Source: Halobacillus naozhouensis
GTDB lineage: Bacteria; Bacillota; Bacilli; Bacillales; Halobacillaceae
Direction: 5' to 3'
DNA length: 64,000 bases
Assembly: GCF_029714185.1 (NCBI RefSeq)
Contig: NZ_CP121671.1
Span: 992,001 to 1,056,000 of the forward strand
Under the pieces are notes generated by a model, which was not told where the DNA came from, searched no databases, and worked only from the letters and a program-made list of their open reading frames with translations. Positions 32,361 to 41,807 of the stretch are shown here, one piece after another. The position numbers were made by a program, and so were the translations under genes. Numbering within the stretch: position 1 is the stretch's first letter; every line of letters starts with the position of its first letter.

Positions 32361-33368
32361 TTATTTCGTTGCTTTCTGAAGCTTCTGGATCATTTTTAGG
32401 GAACGGCCTGTGCCGATGGCTACTGATTCTAATGGTGATGGAGCCATATGGACAGGGACAACGATGACGTCAGACAGCCAATCCTGCATTCCTTTTAGTA
32501 AAGAGCCGCCTCCAGTTAAAATTACCCCATGATCGACAATATCCCCGCTTAATTCTGGAGGACATTCTTCTAAGGTAGCACGAATTGTTTCAAGGATTTG
32601 TTCCAATGTTTCTTTTAAAGCCCCTTGGATTTCGGTAGAGGAAAGTTCAATGGTTTTAGGTAAACCGGTCACCATATCGCGCCCGCGTACATCCATTTTT
32701 TCCTCTGGGTGGTCGATAAGCGCATAGCCGACTTCCATTTTGATTTGTTCTGCAGTTCGCTCGCCAATCAAGATGTTGTAAGCTTTGCGAACGTACTGAA
32801 TGATTTCTTCATCCATGACATCCCCGCCTGTGCGAATGGAACGAGAAGAAACGACTCCGCCGAAGGAAATAATCGCCACTTCAGTAGTTCCGCCGCCAAT
32901 ATCTACGATGACGTTGGCGATCGGTTCATCGACAGGAAGGTCAGCCCCAATTGCTGCGGCAATTGGCTCTTCAATAAGGTGTACTGTTTTAGCTCCATAG
33001 CTTTTTACAGCGTTATGAATAGCTCTTCTCTCTACAGAAGTAGAGCCAGAAGGTGTACAAATGACAACGGTCGGCTTACGCATCGAAATGCCGGATTTTT
33101 TGCTCACTTTCTTTAATAATTCCTTCAGCATTTGCGCAGTCATATCGTAGTCAGCAATGACTCCATCCCTTAGTGGGCGAACCGGGATGATATTTTTCGG
33201 TGTCTTCCCGACCATTTCTTTTGCTTCTTTCCCCACAGCCACGACATTCTTGGTTTCCGTATCATAAGCGACAACGGACGGTTCATTAAGCAGGATTCCC
33301 TTGGCTTTTGAATAGATTAATATATTAGCTGTTCCTAAATCGATCCCGATTTCAGCATTTGATAACAT
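32361..33368 (-). CDS. mreBH: Rod-shape actin homologue MreBH
   Basis: Bacterial actin that guides lateral wall synthesis. 335 residues, the length of B. subtilis MreBH. Actin ATPase motifs are IGIDLGTANILIYSK (phosphate 1), VIVDIGGGTTEVAIIS (phosphate 2) and GVILTGGGSLLKGM (adenosine). It is a stand-alone gene without mreC/mreD, which fits MreBH or Mbl rather than the mreB operon copy; sequence blocks such as CPPELSGDIVDHGVILTGGG fit MreBH. GGAGGT precedes the ATG. Monocistronic. Confidence 0.92.
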   Translation of the reverse strand: MLSNAEIGIDLGTANILIYSKAKGILLNEPSVVAYDTETKNVVAVGKEAKEMVGKTPKNIIPVRPLRDGVIADYDMTAQMLKELLKKVSKKSGISMRKPTVVICTPSGSTSVERRAIHNAVKSYGAKTVHLIEEPIAAAIGADLPVDEPIANVIVDIGGGTTEVAIISFGGVVSSRSIRTGGDVMDEEIIQYVRKAYNILIGERTAEQIKMEVGYALIDHPEEKMDVRGRDMVTGLPKTIELSSTEIQGALKETLEQILETIRATLEECPPELSGDIVDHGVILTGGGSLLKGMQDWLSDVIVVPVHMAPSPLESVAIGTGRSLKMIQKLQKATK

Positions 33369-33535
33369 GTAGACGTACCTCCATAAGATGACAGATTCTC
33401 TTATAATTCTTCTTTTATTTTAAAAGGTTTATGGGGGTCATACAACAGGAATTTAATGGGCGGTGTTGAAGGTAGTCGATGGGGATCTAGGACGTGTATA
33501 ATAAGAGTTAGGTTAGATGAAGGAGTTTTTTACTA

Positions 33536-34282
33536 ATGGAGAGGTATTTAAAACATCAAGAAATTATAGAAAAGACAAAGCGAATCAGCGGTTCATATGC
33601 GCTTGATCAGGGGTTTTTCGATGACATCATTGATCAACTTTTAAATAGTGAGCTAGAATCAGAAGATGTTATTTTAGAAGGACTTCAGCGGTTACTTCAA
33701 GAAGTAGATCATGAAATAGGGCGGATGGAGCATTTTGCGGATTTAACAGCCAGTTGTTTTAAAGGCTGTGACTTCTGCTGCTATTTCCCTATTGTATTAA
33801 GTAAAATGGAAGCTAAAATGATGTTTCAATCGATTAAAAATTTTTCGGAAGATCGTAAGCAAGCTATCTACGATCACTGGGACCGTTATTATGAAAAATA
33901 TGCAAAAACCCTGAAGCAAGCGTTAGCAATGGATCATAGCGCGGACGATACGAAGTTAGCCTATAAAAAACTGAATCTTCCTTGTCCGATGCTCGATCCT
34001 GAAACGCAAGCTTGTATGGCTTATGAGGTAAGACCCATACCATGCCGTACTTATTTAAACTACTCTGACCCAAAGGTATGTGCAGAACAACATCTTCCTC
34101 AAGAACCTACCAGTTATGAATTTTTATATAATCATTATTTTGAAGCTATTAATGAGCTGGTGCAAGTACTCTATGAAAATGGGGAGGATGTAGTAGTGGA
34201 TTATCCTAGTGACGTATGGAGTTATGACTACCTGCCTGCATGGATTGAAAAATGGAGAGAGGGGATATGGGATGAGCTTTAA
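33536..34282 (+). CDS. YkgJ-family cysteine-cluster protein
   Basis: Protein with a putative metal- or Fe-S-binding Cys cluster (YkgJ/UPF0153 type); function unknown. 248 residues. The cluster is TASCFKGCDFCCYF near residue 75, then CPMLDPETQACMAYEVRPIP with PCRTYL near residue 160. The start has AAGGAG 10 nt upstream. It overlaps the MOSC gene by 11 bp, which suggests co-translation. Confidence 0.82.
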   Translation: MERYLKHQEIIEKTKRISGSYALDQGFFDDIIDQLLNSELESEDVILEGLQRLLQEVDHEIGRMEHFADLTASCFKGCDFCCYFPIVLSKMEAKMMFQSIKNFSEDRKQAIYDHWDRYYEKYAKTLKQALAMDHSADDTKLAYKKLNLPCPMLDPETQACMAYEVRPIPCRTYLNYSDPKVCAEQHLPQEPTSYEFLYNHYFEAINELVQVLYENGEDVVVDYPSDVWSYDYLPAWIEKWREGIWDEL

Positions 34283-34907
34283 ATTGCTTTCGTTGAACGT
34301 TGGAAGGCCGGAAAAGTACTTGACAGATAACGGTGAATTGAGAAGTGCTTACCGAAAACAGCCCGTAACGGAACCGGTCTATTTAAGTTCTTTAAATTTT
34401 GCTGGGGACGAACAAGCTGATAAAAAGCATCATGGAGGAGTAGATCAAGCCGTTTGTCTCTACCCCGCTAAACATTACCCGCACTTTGAAAAGGAATATG
34501 GAATGCCATTTCCTTACCCATCCTTTGGGGAAAATATAACGGTTGAAGGAATTCATGAGCATGAAACGAATATTGGGGATATTTTTACGTTGGGAGAAGC
34601 ACAAGTGCAAGTTACAAAACCTCGGAAGCCTTGTTATATCATTGCTCGTACCCACGGCATAGATGATTTCCCGGCATGTTTAATCAAAACAGGTTTTACA
34701 GGTTTTTATTTACGTGTATTGAAAGAAGGATATGTATCTCAAGGTGATGTAATGCATTTAAAGCATGCTGACCCAGCGGGCGTGACAGTGGCTGATGTTA
34801 ACGACGTGAAGTTCACAGATCAGAATAATAAAGAGAAAATCAACCGAATTATCCGAGTCGAAGCTCTTGCAGAGGATTTACGTCAATCTTTGTCAAGGCG
34901 TTTATAA
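34272..34907 (+). CDS. MOSC-domain protein (YiiM-like)
   Basis: MOSC sulfurase-like domain, predicted to bind molybdenum cofactor or act on N-hydroxylated compounds as YiiM does. About 211 residues. DKKHHGGVDQAVCLYPAKHY near residue 55, SFGENITVEG near residue 80, and the conserved Cys in TKPRKPCYIIAR near residue 120. The ATG at 34272 is within the end of the YkgJ-type gene and follows GAGAGGGG; the frame upstream to 34209 is overlap only. Confidence 0.85.
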   Translation: MSFKLLSLNVGRPEKYLTDNGELRSAYRKQPVTEPVYLSSLNFAGDEQADKKHHGGVDQAVCLYPAKHYPHFEKEYGMPFPYPSFGENITVEGIHEHETNIGDIFTLGEAQVQVTKPRKPCYIIARTHGIDDFPACLIKTGFTGFYLRVLKEGYVSQGDVMHLKHADPAGVTVADVNDVKFTDQNNKEKINRIIRVEALAEDLRQSLSRRL

Positions 34908-34929
34908 TTTGGAAAGGGGACTAGCTGCG

Positions 34930-35301
34930 ATGGATTTTGGTCATATTATTGAAGAGAAAATTAAGCAGTCCATTGATCGGGGAGATTTCGACCATCTGCC
35001 TGGAAAAGGTAAGCCGTTACCAAAAGATGAGCTCGCCTACGTTCCTGATGATTTACGTAATAGCTATCGTGTTTTGAAAAATGCTAATATGCTTCCAGAA
35101 GAAATGCAGATTAAGAAAGATATCGTGCATCTGGAGGATTTGTTGGTGAGGTGCGATGATCCCGAGCAGCAATCCGACTTTCAACACCAGCTCTCTGAAA
35201 AGAGAATCCGGTTTAATTTGCTAATGGAAAAGCGAAAAATGCAGCAAACAGGTGCTTTTCGGCAATACCAGGGAAGCATCCATCGTAAGTTCGGTTTTTA
35301 G
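34930..35301 (+). CDS. DUF1992 (DnaJ-homologue subfamily C 28-like) protein
   Basis: About 123 residues, cytosolic and charged. The DUF1992 signature is clear: EEKIKQSIDRGDFDHLPGKG then KPLPKDELAYVPDDLR and a long helical C-terminus. No J-domain is present. Function unknown in bacteria. ATG at 34930 after AAAGGGG; it begins 22 nt after the MOSC gene, so the three genes from 33536 may form one operon. Confidence 0.85.
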   Translation: MDFGHIIEEKIKQSIDRGDFDHLPGKGKPLPKDELAYVPDDLRNSYRVLKNANMLPEEMQIKKDIVHLEDLLVRCDDPEQQSDFQHQLSEKRIRFNLLMEKRKMQQTGAFRQYQGSIHRKFGF

Positions 35302-35355
35302 AGAGTCCGTTTGTAAAAGATGATGTCATTCTATTAAGTATAGGAGGGCTTCTCG

Positions 35356-36021
35356 ATGTGTGGACGATTTACACTGGCAGTAAAAGAACCAGACATATTA
35401 AAGGAGTTCGAGCTGTCAAAACCAATTGAGCATTATGAGCCCAGGTATAACATTGCTCCAGGACAAAAGGTATTGGCGGTTATCCATGATGGAACAAGGA
35501 AGCGGGCTGGCTACATGAAGTGGGGTCTTGTCCCCCCATGGGCGAAGGATCCGAAAATAGGCTATAAGATGATCAATGCCAGAAGTGAAACTGTGCATCA
35601 AAAGTCTAGTTTTTCTTCACTATTAAAAAGGAAACGCTGCTTAATCCTGGCAGATAGTTTTTATGAGTGGAAAGCTTCCGATGGAAAAAAGCAGCCAATG
35701 AGAATAAAACCAAGTAATCGAAAGATATTCGCTTTTGCAGGTTTGTGGGATAAATGGACAAACAATGAGGAAGAACTCTCCACCTGTACGATCCTGACTC
35801 AGTCTGCTAATGAGTTTATGGAAAATATTCATCACCGCATGCCCGTGATTCTGGAGCCGGAATTCCAGGAGCAATGGATTGCTCCGAACTCATGGGAGAC
35901 TGCATACGCTCATCAGTTTCTCCAGCAGAGGACTATGGAGGAGCTTGAGGCTCACAAAGTAAGTACGTATGTGAATTCCGCTAAAAATGAAGGGGAAGAG
36001 TGTGTTGCCCCACTGACCTGA
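35356..36021 (+). CDS. SRAP-family DNA-protein crosslink protein (YedK/HMCES type)
   Basis: SOS-response-associated peptidase family; these proteins form a thiazolidine crosslink with abasic sites in single-stranded DNA through Cys2. 221 residues. MCGRF at the N-terminus (Cys2), YNIAPGQKVLAV with the conserved Asn, DSFYEWK with the catalytic Glu near residue 105, and ENIHHRMPVIL with the His near residue 160. All key residues are present. AGGAGGG lies 8 nt before the ATG. Confidence 0.93.
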   Translation: MCGRFTLAVKEPDILKEFELSKPIEHYEPRYNIAPGQKVLAVIHDGTRKRAGYMKWGLVPPWAKDPKIGYKMINARSETVHQKSSFSSLLKRKRCLILADSFYEWKASDGKKQPMRIKPSNRKIFAFAGLWDKWTNNEEELSTCTILTQSANEFMENIHHRMPVILEPEFQEQWIAPNSWETAYAHQFLQQRTMEELEAHKVSTYVNSAKNEGEECVAPLT

Positions 36022-36410
36022 AGCCAGCTATGTTGTTGCATTTCAGGTCTGTTTGTATGTTCCGATAAGGTGTTTATTGATTCTCGTTCACTCTTTTCAA
36101 TGCTTTATTCTGCAGACATATGAACAAGGAAGTCATAACTAATTTGAAATCGGAGTACGCTTCTTATTGGTCATAAAGGGATGGTTCAAGAAGCGAGCGA
36201 ATCTTTTTGCCAGCTGGTTTAGAAGGACTATAGAAAGCCGCCAGAATTGGACAGAACCGCTCGTAGAAATGGTTCAGCTGCTGACAAAAAGAACGACCTA
36301 TACCTCAAATGATCCTCGATTTTCTCGCTGAAAAGGTATAAAAAGAGAGCCGTTCCGATATTTTCGGAGCGGCTCCTTTGCCGTGTCTGCCAGGACGCTT
36401 GCACTTTTGT
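36022..36410. other. Gap between SRAP and agcS genes
   Basis: Holds the agcS terminator at 36347-36375 and a possible 54-codon plus-strand open frame (TTG 36167 to TGA 36331). It would encode a basic peptide with WFRRTIESRQNWTEPLVEM and ending NDPRFSR. Only a weak GGAG precedes it. It could be a small gene or the end of a decayed one; I do not recognise it. Confidence 0.3.
36347..36375 (-). terminator. Terminator of agcS
   Basis: Twelve-base stem GAGCCGTTCCGA/TCGGAGCGGCTC with one wobble pair; on the minus strand it is followed by a T-rich run. Confidence 0.78.
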
Positions 36411-37790
36411 TCAAGAGGCTGAATTACGTGCGCGTTTTTCTTCTGCTTTTTCTTGTTTGGCCACTTTTAAGAACTTATTTGTTTCAGCCGCAACAACTCC
36501 TGACAGAAGCAAGAGGCCAATTAAGTTCGGGAAGGCCATTAAGCCATTCATAACATCTGCGAATTTCCAAACGGTATCGAGCTTTGCGATAGCTCCTATA
36601 AGAACGAACAGGACAAAGACAGCTTTATATACATTGATACCGCGTCCGCCTGTTAAGTACCCGAAACATTTCTCACCATAATAGGACCAGCCCACGATTG
36701 TGGAAAAGGCAAAGAATATTAAACCGAGCGTAACGACGTAAGCACCTATATCACCAAGGAACACTTCGAAGGATTCAGAGGTTAAATCAGCACCTTCTAG
36801 TCCTCCACCATATTCTCCGGCCATTACTATGGTTAACCCTGTGATGCTGCAAACAATAATCGTGTCGATGAATACCTGGGTCATAGATACTAAAGCTTGT
36901 CGTCCCGGGTAATCAGTTCTTGCTGCGGCTGCTGCAATAGGAGCTGAGCCTAACCCAGCTTCATTTGAGAACACTCCTCGTGCCACACCATAACGAATTA
37001 CAGTACCGAGAATCCCTCCGCCGACAGCATTAGCTGAGAATGCATCAGAGAAAATCGTTCCAAGTGCCTGCGGAACTAACTCAAAGTTTAAGACAATAAT
37101 GATTAACCCGCCGATAATATAAAAAACTGCCATGATTGGTACGAAAAACGCGGTAACTTTTCCGATGCTTTTTATACCCCCTAAAAGGACGAGACCAGCA
37201 AAGAAGGTAAGAATAATTCCAGTCACCCATGTTGGAACATTGAAGGTGGTTTCCATAACATCAGAGACAGAATTTGATTGAACCATGTTACCGATACCAA
37301 ATGCTGCAACAGCACCAAATATGGCAAAACAAACGCCAAGCCATTTGGCTTTTAATCCTCGTTCAAGATAGTACATGGGTCCGCCGGACATTTGTCCGTC
37401 TTTGCCTGTAACACGATATTTAACAGCAAGGATAGCCTCGGCATACTTTGTAGCCATACCGAATAAGGCCGATATCCACATCCAAAAGACGGCTCCAGGA
37501 CCGCCGAGAACAACAGCTGTCGCTACACCGGCAATGTTGCCGGTACCAATCGTAGCAGCTAAGGCTGTTGTTAAGGCTTGATAATGAGAGATATCGCCTT
37601 TTTCACCATCTTTAGGCTTACTTGGCTTAAACGCAAGCTTTAAAGCGTACGGCAGGGTCCTGAATTGCAAGAAACCCAGACGCAATGTTAAGTATATCCC
37701 TGTTCCCACCAGAAGAGATAATAAGACCGGGCCCCAGACAATCCCGCTTGCCCAACTTAAGAAATTATAAATGACTCCTCGATCTTCCAT
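36411..37790 (-). CDS. Sodium/alanine symporter, AgcS (AlsT) family
   Basis: Na+-coupled amino-acid (alanine or glycine) symporter. 459 residues, normal for the family, with about eleven hydrophobic segments. Family marks are ALTTALAATIGTGNIAGVATAV near residue 70, GPGAVFWMWISALFGMATKY near residue 95, SGGPMYYLERG near residue 135 and VFSNEAGLGSAPIAAAAART near residue 275. No clear ribosome binding site was checked beyond GGGGGCG near the ATG. Na+ coupling suits a halophile. Monocistronic. Confidence 0.92.
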   Translation of the reverse strand: MEDRGVIYNFLSWASGIVWGPVLLSLLVGTGIYLTLRLGFLQFRTLPYALKLAFKPSKPKDGEKGDISHYQALTTALAATIGTGNIAGVATAVVLGGPGAVFWMWISALFGMATKYAEAILAVKYRVTGKDGQMSGGPMYYLERGLKAKWLGVCFAIFGAVAAFGIGNMVQSNSVSDVMETTFNVPTWVTGIILTFFAGLVLLGGIKSIGKVTAFFVPIMAVFYIIGGLIIIVLNFELVPQALGTIFSDAFSANAVGGGILGTVIRYGVARGVFSNEAGLGSAPIAAAAARTDYPGRQALVSMTQVFIDTIIVCSITGLTIVMAGEYGGGLEGADLTSESFEVFLGDIGAYVVTLGLIFFAFSTIVGWSYYGEKCFGYLTGGRGINVYKAVFVLFVLIGAIAKLDTVWKFADVMNGLMAFPNLIGLLLLSGVVAAETNKFLKVAKQEKAEEKRARNSAS

Positions 37791-37994
37791 ATGACGCCCC
37801 CTAACAGTTTTTAAAAACTTGTCTTTATATTAAATATTCCGAAAATTATCTCAAATTGTCAAGCCTAAATAATCTAAAACTAAGGAAATTGGTTTTATTT
37901 TGAATGGTGGAGGGGAAATAATCTACATAAAGATGAACGATTTAATTTTTTTCGATATAATCTGTAATAGATGAAATAATAAAGATGGGGGACA

Positions 37995-38483
37995 ATGAAA
38001 ATGATTCATGTATTATTTGTCTGCCTGGGGAACATCTGTCGTTCTCCAATGGCAGAGGCGATTATGCGAGATCTGGTCAACAAAGACGGATTAAGCGATC
38101 ATGTTTCAGTTGATTCAGCTGGGATTGGTCATTGGCATGTAGGAGCTTCTCCACATGAAGGGACCCGAAATATATTAGATCATAATCTTATTTCATATGA
38201 AGGGATGGCGGCAAGGCAAGTAGACCCTTCAGACTGGGACAGGTTTGATTATATTATTGCCATGGACCAAAAGAACATGAAGGACTTACAAGGCATTCGG
38301 GAAAAGAATGGGGTAGTTGTGAAGATGTTTATGGATTATGTGTCAAATCATGATGAAAAAGATGTTCCCGATCCCTATTTCACAGGAAACTTTGATAAAG
38401 TGTACGAATTAGTAAGCGAAGGCTGTGCAGGCCTTCTAAATGAAATTAAACAAAATGTTAGAAAAAAGGAGGAATTATCATGA
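37995..38483 (+). CDS. yfkJ: Low-molecular-weight protein tyrosine phosphatase YfkJ
   Basis: Cytosolic LMW-PTP. 162 residues. The phosphate-binding loop VCLGNICRSPMAE (Cys, Arg) is at residues 10-22 and the general-acid Asp is in VPDPYFTGNFDKVY near residue 125. The gene order yfkJ-yfkI-yfkH is that of B. subtilis, where YfkJ is a stress-linked phosphatase. GGGGGA precedes the start; the first ATG is used, a second lies two codons on. It overlaps the next gene by 4 bp (ATGA). Confidence 0.93.
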   Translation: MKMIHVLFVCLGNICRSPMAEAIMRDLVNKDGLSDHVSVDSAGIGHWHVGASPHEGTRNILDHNLISYEGMAARQVDPSDWDRFDYIIAMDQKNMKDLQGIREKNGVVVKMFMDYVSNHDEKDVPDPYFTGNFDKVYELVSEGCAGLLNEIKQNVRKKEELS

Positions 38484-38809
38484 CAAAGCATAAGCTATGT
38501 AAAGGTATGGTACTGGGGGCTATTGTTGGCGGTGCCGTAATGCTATTTGATAAAGGGACACGCCGTTATGTAACCGTTAAGACTCGAAGTGCGGGGACTT
38601 CATGTAAAAAGTTTGCCGCTCATCCATCGGCAGCTGTTCATTCACTGCGAATGAATTATGAATCATTTGCGCAATGTATAAATAAAGGCATTGATGATGT
38701 GCTAACGATATTAAATAAAGCAGAGGAAGCTCTTCAAAAGCTTAGTGAGATCGAAAAAGATGTAGGTCAAAAGCTTGAAGCAGTAGATGATTCAAAAGAG
38801 GCTTCTTAA
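38480..38809 (+). CDS. yfkI: YfkI-like small protein (YtxH-like)
   Basis: 109 residues: an N-terminal hydrophobic stretch (MVLGAIVGGAVMLFDKGTRR), a central polar segment and a C-terminal helix (EEALQKLSEIEKDVGQKLEA). It resembles YtxH-type general stress proteins. The symbol rests on its place between yfkJ and yfkH. Overlaps yfkJ by 4 bp with AAGGAGG just upstream. Confidence 0.75.
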   Translation: MTKHKLCKGMVLGAIVGGAVMLFDKGTRRYVTVKTRSAGTSCKKFAAHPSAAVHSLRMNYESFAQCINKGIDDVLTILNKAEEALQKLSEIEKDVGQKLEAVDDSKEAS

Positions 38810-38833
38810 GCGGTCCAGAGGGGGAGAGTGCGT

Positions 38834-39661
38834 TTGAGTAAGGTGATGCGTTTTGGCAAGGAGCTGTTTACCCGGTTTGGGGAAGATGATATCCCAGGTA
38901 TGGCAGCTCAACTTGCCTACTTTTTTTTGCTTTCCTTGTTCCCGTTTATCATTTTTCTGATTACCTTATTAAGCTACATGAACATTCAAGAGGGGCGAGT
39001 ATTGGATTTCATAAGTACATACGCTCCCCCCCAAACATATGAGATGATTTCTGAAAATGTTACAGAATTGCTTAACCAGCAAAACGGTGGGTTATTATCT
39101 GTTGGGATCATCGGGACTTTATGGGCGGCTTCAAATGGGGTTAAAGCGCTTATGCGTGCTTTCAACAGAGCTCATAATGTCGAAGAAAGCCGGTCCTTCT
39201 TCGTGGGAAGACTTACTGCAATCGTATTGACGATTGCCATGGTCTTTGTGATAGGCATTGCGTTTCTCCTTCCTGTATTAGGACACTCAATCAGCACATT
39301 TGTTTATTCTTTTTTTGATGTGTCGGGTAATTTCATTTTCTTGTGGGATATTTTAAGGTGGGTAATTTCATCTGTCATTTTCTTTATAGTCCTTTCCTTT
39401 CTCTATTTAATGGCTCCTAATAAACCTTTGAAGATTAATGAAATAACGATTGGGGCCATTTTTGCTACAATAGGCTGGCAGTTGGTCTCTCTTTTGTTTT
39501 CCTATTATGTTAGCAGTATGGGGAATTATTCAGCCACTTACGGCAGCTTGGGCGGGGTTATTGTATTAATGATTTGGTTTTATCTATCCGGTGTGGTGAT
39601 TATTTTGGGCGGTGAAATAAATGCAGTTATTTTAAAGTGGCGGGAGTCGAGCGGCAAATAA
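38834..39661 (+). CDS. yfkH: YihY/YfkH-family membrane protein
   Basis: Integral membrane protein of the YihY (formerly misnamed RNase BN) family; role unknown. About 275 residues with six TM segments. MAAQLAYFFLLSLFPFIIFL near residue 25, NGVKALMRAFNRAHN near residue 105 and SYYVSSMGNYSATYGSLGG near residue 230 are the family blocks. Start is TTG at 38834, 7 nt after GGGGGAG; an in-frame GTG at 38828 is too near the site. Last gene of yfkJIH, followed by a terminator. Confidence 0.88.
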   Translation: MSKVMRFGKELFTRFGEDDIPGMAAQLAYFFLLSLFPFIIFLITLLSYMNIQEGRVLDFISTYAPPQTYEMISENVTELLNQQNGGLLSVGIIGTLWAASNGVKALMRAFNRAHNVEESRSFFVGRLTAIVLTIAMVFVIGIAFLLPVLGHSISTFVYSFFDVSGNFIFLWDILRWVISSVIFFIVLSFLYLMAPNKPLKINEITIGAIFATIGWQLVSLLFSYYVSSMGNYSATYGSLGGVIVLMIWFYLSGVVIILGGEINAVILKWRESSGK

Positions 39662-39690
39662 AAAAGCAGGGAGCATTTCCCTGCTTTTTT
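39662..39690 (+). terminator. Terminator of yfkJIH
   Basis: Stem AAAAGCAGGGA/TCCCTGCTTTT with a short loop and T-run immediately after yfkH. Confidence 0.88.
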
Positions 39691-39777
39691 ATGCGTACGT
39701 CGGACGAATGCCGCTCCCTTTCCGAGGCCTTGCAGAATGCGAAGCTTCGGATACAATCTCTGCCTTTAGCCTGGTTC

Positions 39778-41703
39778 TTATCCATACCCTTTTAGTAGAC
39801 GCAGTCCATTGAGAATGACTAAGATCGTACTTCCTTCATGTCCGATTACCCCGAGAGGAAGATCTAATACTTGAAAGAAATTTGAAATGATCAACAGCAT
39901 AATAACCGCTATGGAAAAAACAACATTCTGTTTGACCACTCGGTTCATCCTTTGAGAAAGTTTCATGGCCTTAGCGATTCTCGGCAGGTCATTTTTCATA
40001 AGGACGACATCAGCGGTTTCCAGCGCTGCGTCTGTACCTTCGCCCATTGCGATTCCTACGTTAGCTGCCGCCAGAGCTGGGGCGTCATTTATGCCGTCAC
40101 CCACCATAGCAATTTGTTTGAAGCGCTTTTTAAGCTTTTTAAGTTCGCCCACTTTTTTATCTGGCATACATTCCGCTACAAACTGATCAATTCCTGATTC
40201 TTCTGCAATAGCTTCGGCTGTTTTCGTATTGTCACCCGTTAACATTACTGTGTAAATGCCGTGGTCTTTTAGCACCTTAATCGCTTGTTTCGTTTCTGCT
40301 CGAACCGTATCTTTTAAGGCCATAATCGCGATGACCCGATCCTCATTCGCTGCAAAGACCACTGTTTTCCCTTCTGAGGCCAGCCGTAGAGCTGCCCCAT
40401 CCTGAAACATTTCTGCTGCCGTTTCTCCAATAAAATTAGCGTTACCAATCTTCCACGTTTCCTCACCTACTACTGCTGTGACTCCTTGCCCGCTGAAATT
40501 CTTCATATTCTCCACAGGTTGTAAAGTGACATTAGATCGATTAACAGCATAGTGAACAATTGCTTGGGCCAGGGGGTGGTTTGATTCTTGTTCAATTGAG
40601 GCGATGACTGCCAGTACATCCTCCTTATTGTAAAGCGGATCTATATACATGTCTGTCACCTCAGGCGATCCGTTAGTCAAGGTCCCTGTTTTATCAAAAG
40701 CGATGGCTTTAATGTGAGATAAATTCTCAAGATGGACTCCGCCTTTAAACAAAACTCCGTGACGGGCACTGCTTGAAATGGCTGACAGTGTGGCCGGCAT
40801 AATGGAGGCTACTAAAGCGCAAGGTGAGGCCACAACCAGTAAAATCATCGCCCGATATACCGTATCCATCCAGGTCCAGCCAAACAGGAAGTGTGGAAGA
40901 AAAAGCATGAAGGCAACAACTAGCAGAACCCCTTTTACATAAGTACCTTCAAAACGCTCAATGAATAATTGGGAAGGGGACTTCTCCTTTTGAGCTGTTC
41001 GGACAAGCTCCATAACTTGCTGAAAAACGGTGTCTTTCATTGGCTTCGTAATTTCGACCGTAATACTGCCGTCCATCGTCACTGTACCAGCAAAAACTTC
41101 CTCCCCGTTGGTCTTCATTACCGGTAAAGATTCTCCAGTTATGGCACTTTCGTCTATAAAAGTTGTTCCTTTCACAATTTTCCCATCGGAAGGTACGCGT
41201 TCCCCAGCCTTAATTAATATGTTGTCCCCGACCATTAGTAAGTCTGTAGCAACTTCCGTATATCCATCCTTTGTGACTTTCCACGCGTGGTTAGGTTGAA
41301 GATCCATAAGAGAGGAGATCTCCCTCTGGCTTTTGTTCATGGTATACGTTTCGAGAGCACCGCTTAACGCGAAGATGAAAATTAAAATCGCACCTTCCGT
41401 CCAGTAACCGATAGAAGCGCTTCCGATTGCAGCGAGGATCATTAACATCTCAACATTTAATTCCCTATCACGAATTGTCGCTTCTATTCCTTCTTTAGCC
41501 TTGGCATACCCTCCTGTGACGAAGGCAAAGACATGCAAGGTTATATAAGCACTGTGAGAGAGGTGTTCGGTGTTCAACCATGTGAAAAATAGGAGCAGGC
41601 CACTGAACAGAGCAGCTATTAATTCCAAATGCTCTTTGCTTTTTTTAAATAGTGATAAAAAATTAAATGGATTTACACGAATGGAACGAGCTTCTGCAGG
41701 CAT
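39778..41703 (-). CDS. zosA: P1B-type metal-transporting ATPase, ZosA-like
   Basis: Heavy-metal P-type ATPase. 641 residues, without an N-terminal metal-binding domain, similar in size to B. subtilis ZosA (zinc uptake under peroxide stress). Phosphorylation motif AFDKTGTLTNG near residue 335, the metal-site helix motif SPCALVAS (SPC instead of CPC), TGES in the actuator domain near residue 190, HP motif NHPLAQA, and GDGINDAPAL near residue 570. The SPC motif and length are why I prefer ZosA over CadA or CopA, but direction and metal are inference. A Fur/PerR-type box lies 27-41 nt before the start. Confidence 0.82.
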   Translation of the reverse strand: MPAEARSIRVNPFNFLSLFKKSKEHLELIAALFSGLLLFFTWLNTEHLSHSAYITLHVFAFVTGGYAKAKEGIEATIRDRELNVEMLMILAAIGSASIGYWTEGAILIFIFALSGALETYTMNKSQREISSLMDLQPNHAWKVTKDGYTEVATDLLMVGDNILIKAGERVPSDGKIVKGTTFIDESAITGESLPVMKTNGEEVFAGTVTMDGSITVEITKPMKDTVFQQVMELVRTAQKEKSPSQLFIERFEGTYVKGVLLVVAFMLFLPHFLFGWTWMDTVYRAMILLVVASPCALVASIMPATLSAISSSARHGVLFKGGVHLENLSHIKAIAFDKTGTLTNGSPEVTDMYIDPLYNKEDVLAVIASIEQESNHPLAQAIVHYAVNRSNVTLQPVENMKNFSGQGVTAVVGEETWKIGNANFIGETAAEMFQDGAALRLASEGKTVVFAANEDRVIAIMALKDTVRAETKQAIKVLKDHGIYTVMLTGDNTKTAEAIAEESGIDQFVAECMPDKKVGELKKLKKRFKQIAMVGDGINDAPALAAANVGIAMGEGTDAALETADVVLMKNDLPRIAKAMKLSQRMNRVVKQNVVFSIAVIMLLIISNFFQVLDLPLGVIGHEGSTILVILNGLRLLKGYG

Positions 41704-41729
41704 TTTATTCTCATCTCCCTTTATATAAT

Positions 41730-41744
41730 TGATAATGATTATCT
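41730..41744 (-). promoter_or_regulatory. Fur/PerR-type box of zosA
   Basis: TGATAAT-G-ATTATCT matches the 7-1-7 Fur consensus at 13 of 14 positions; PerR (11 of 14) is possible and is the known regulator of B. subtilis zosA. Confidence 0.55.
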
Positions 41745-41784
41745 TTCCATTTAGTTAGAGGCCATTCCAGAAAGTGTTTAAACA

Positions 41785-41807
41785 AAATCATTAATTTATA
41801 ATGATTT
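41785..41807 (-). promoter_or_regulatory. Second palindrome upstream of zosA
   Basis: Perfect nine-base arms AAATCATTA/TAATGATTT with a 5-nt spacer, close to but not spaced like a Zur box, in a very AT-rich stretch. Possible second metalloregulator site. The rest of the gap 41704-42005 holds only AT-rich DNA and the promoter at 41934. Confidence 0.4.

Noticed and set aside
32709..33116. 135-codon plus-strand frame inside mreBH
   Set aside because: Complement of highly conserved actin-fold codons; a shadow frame.
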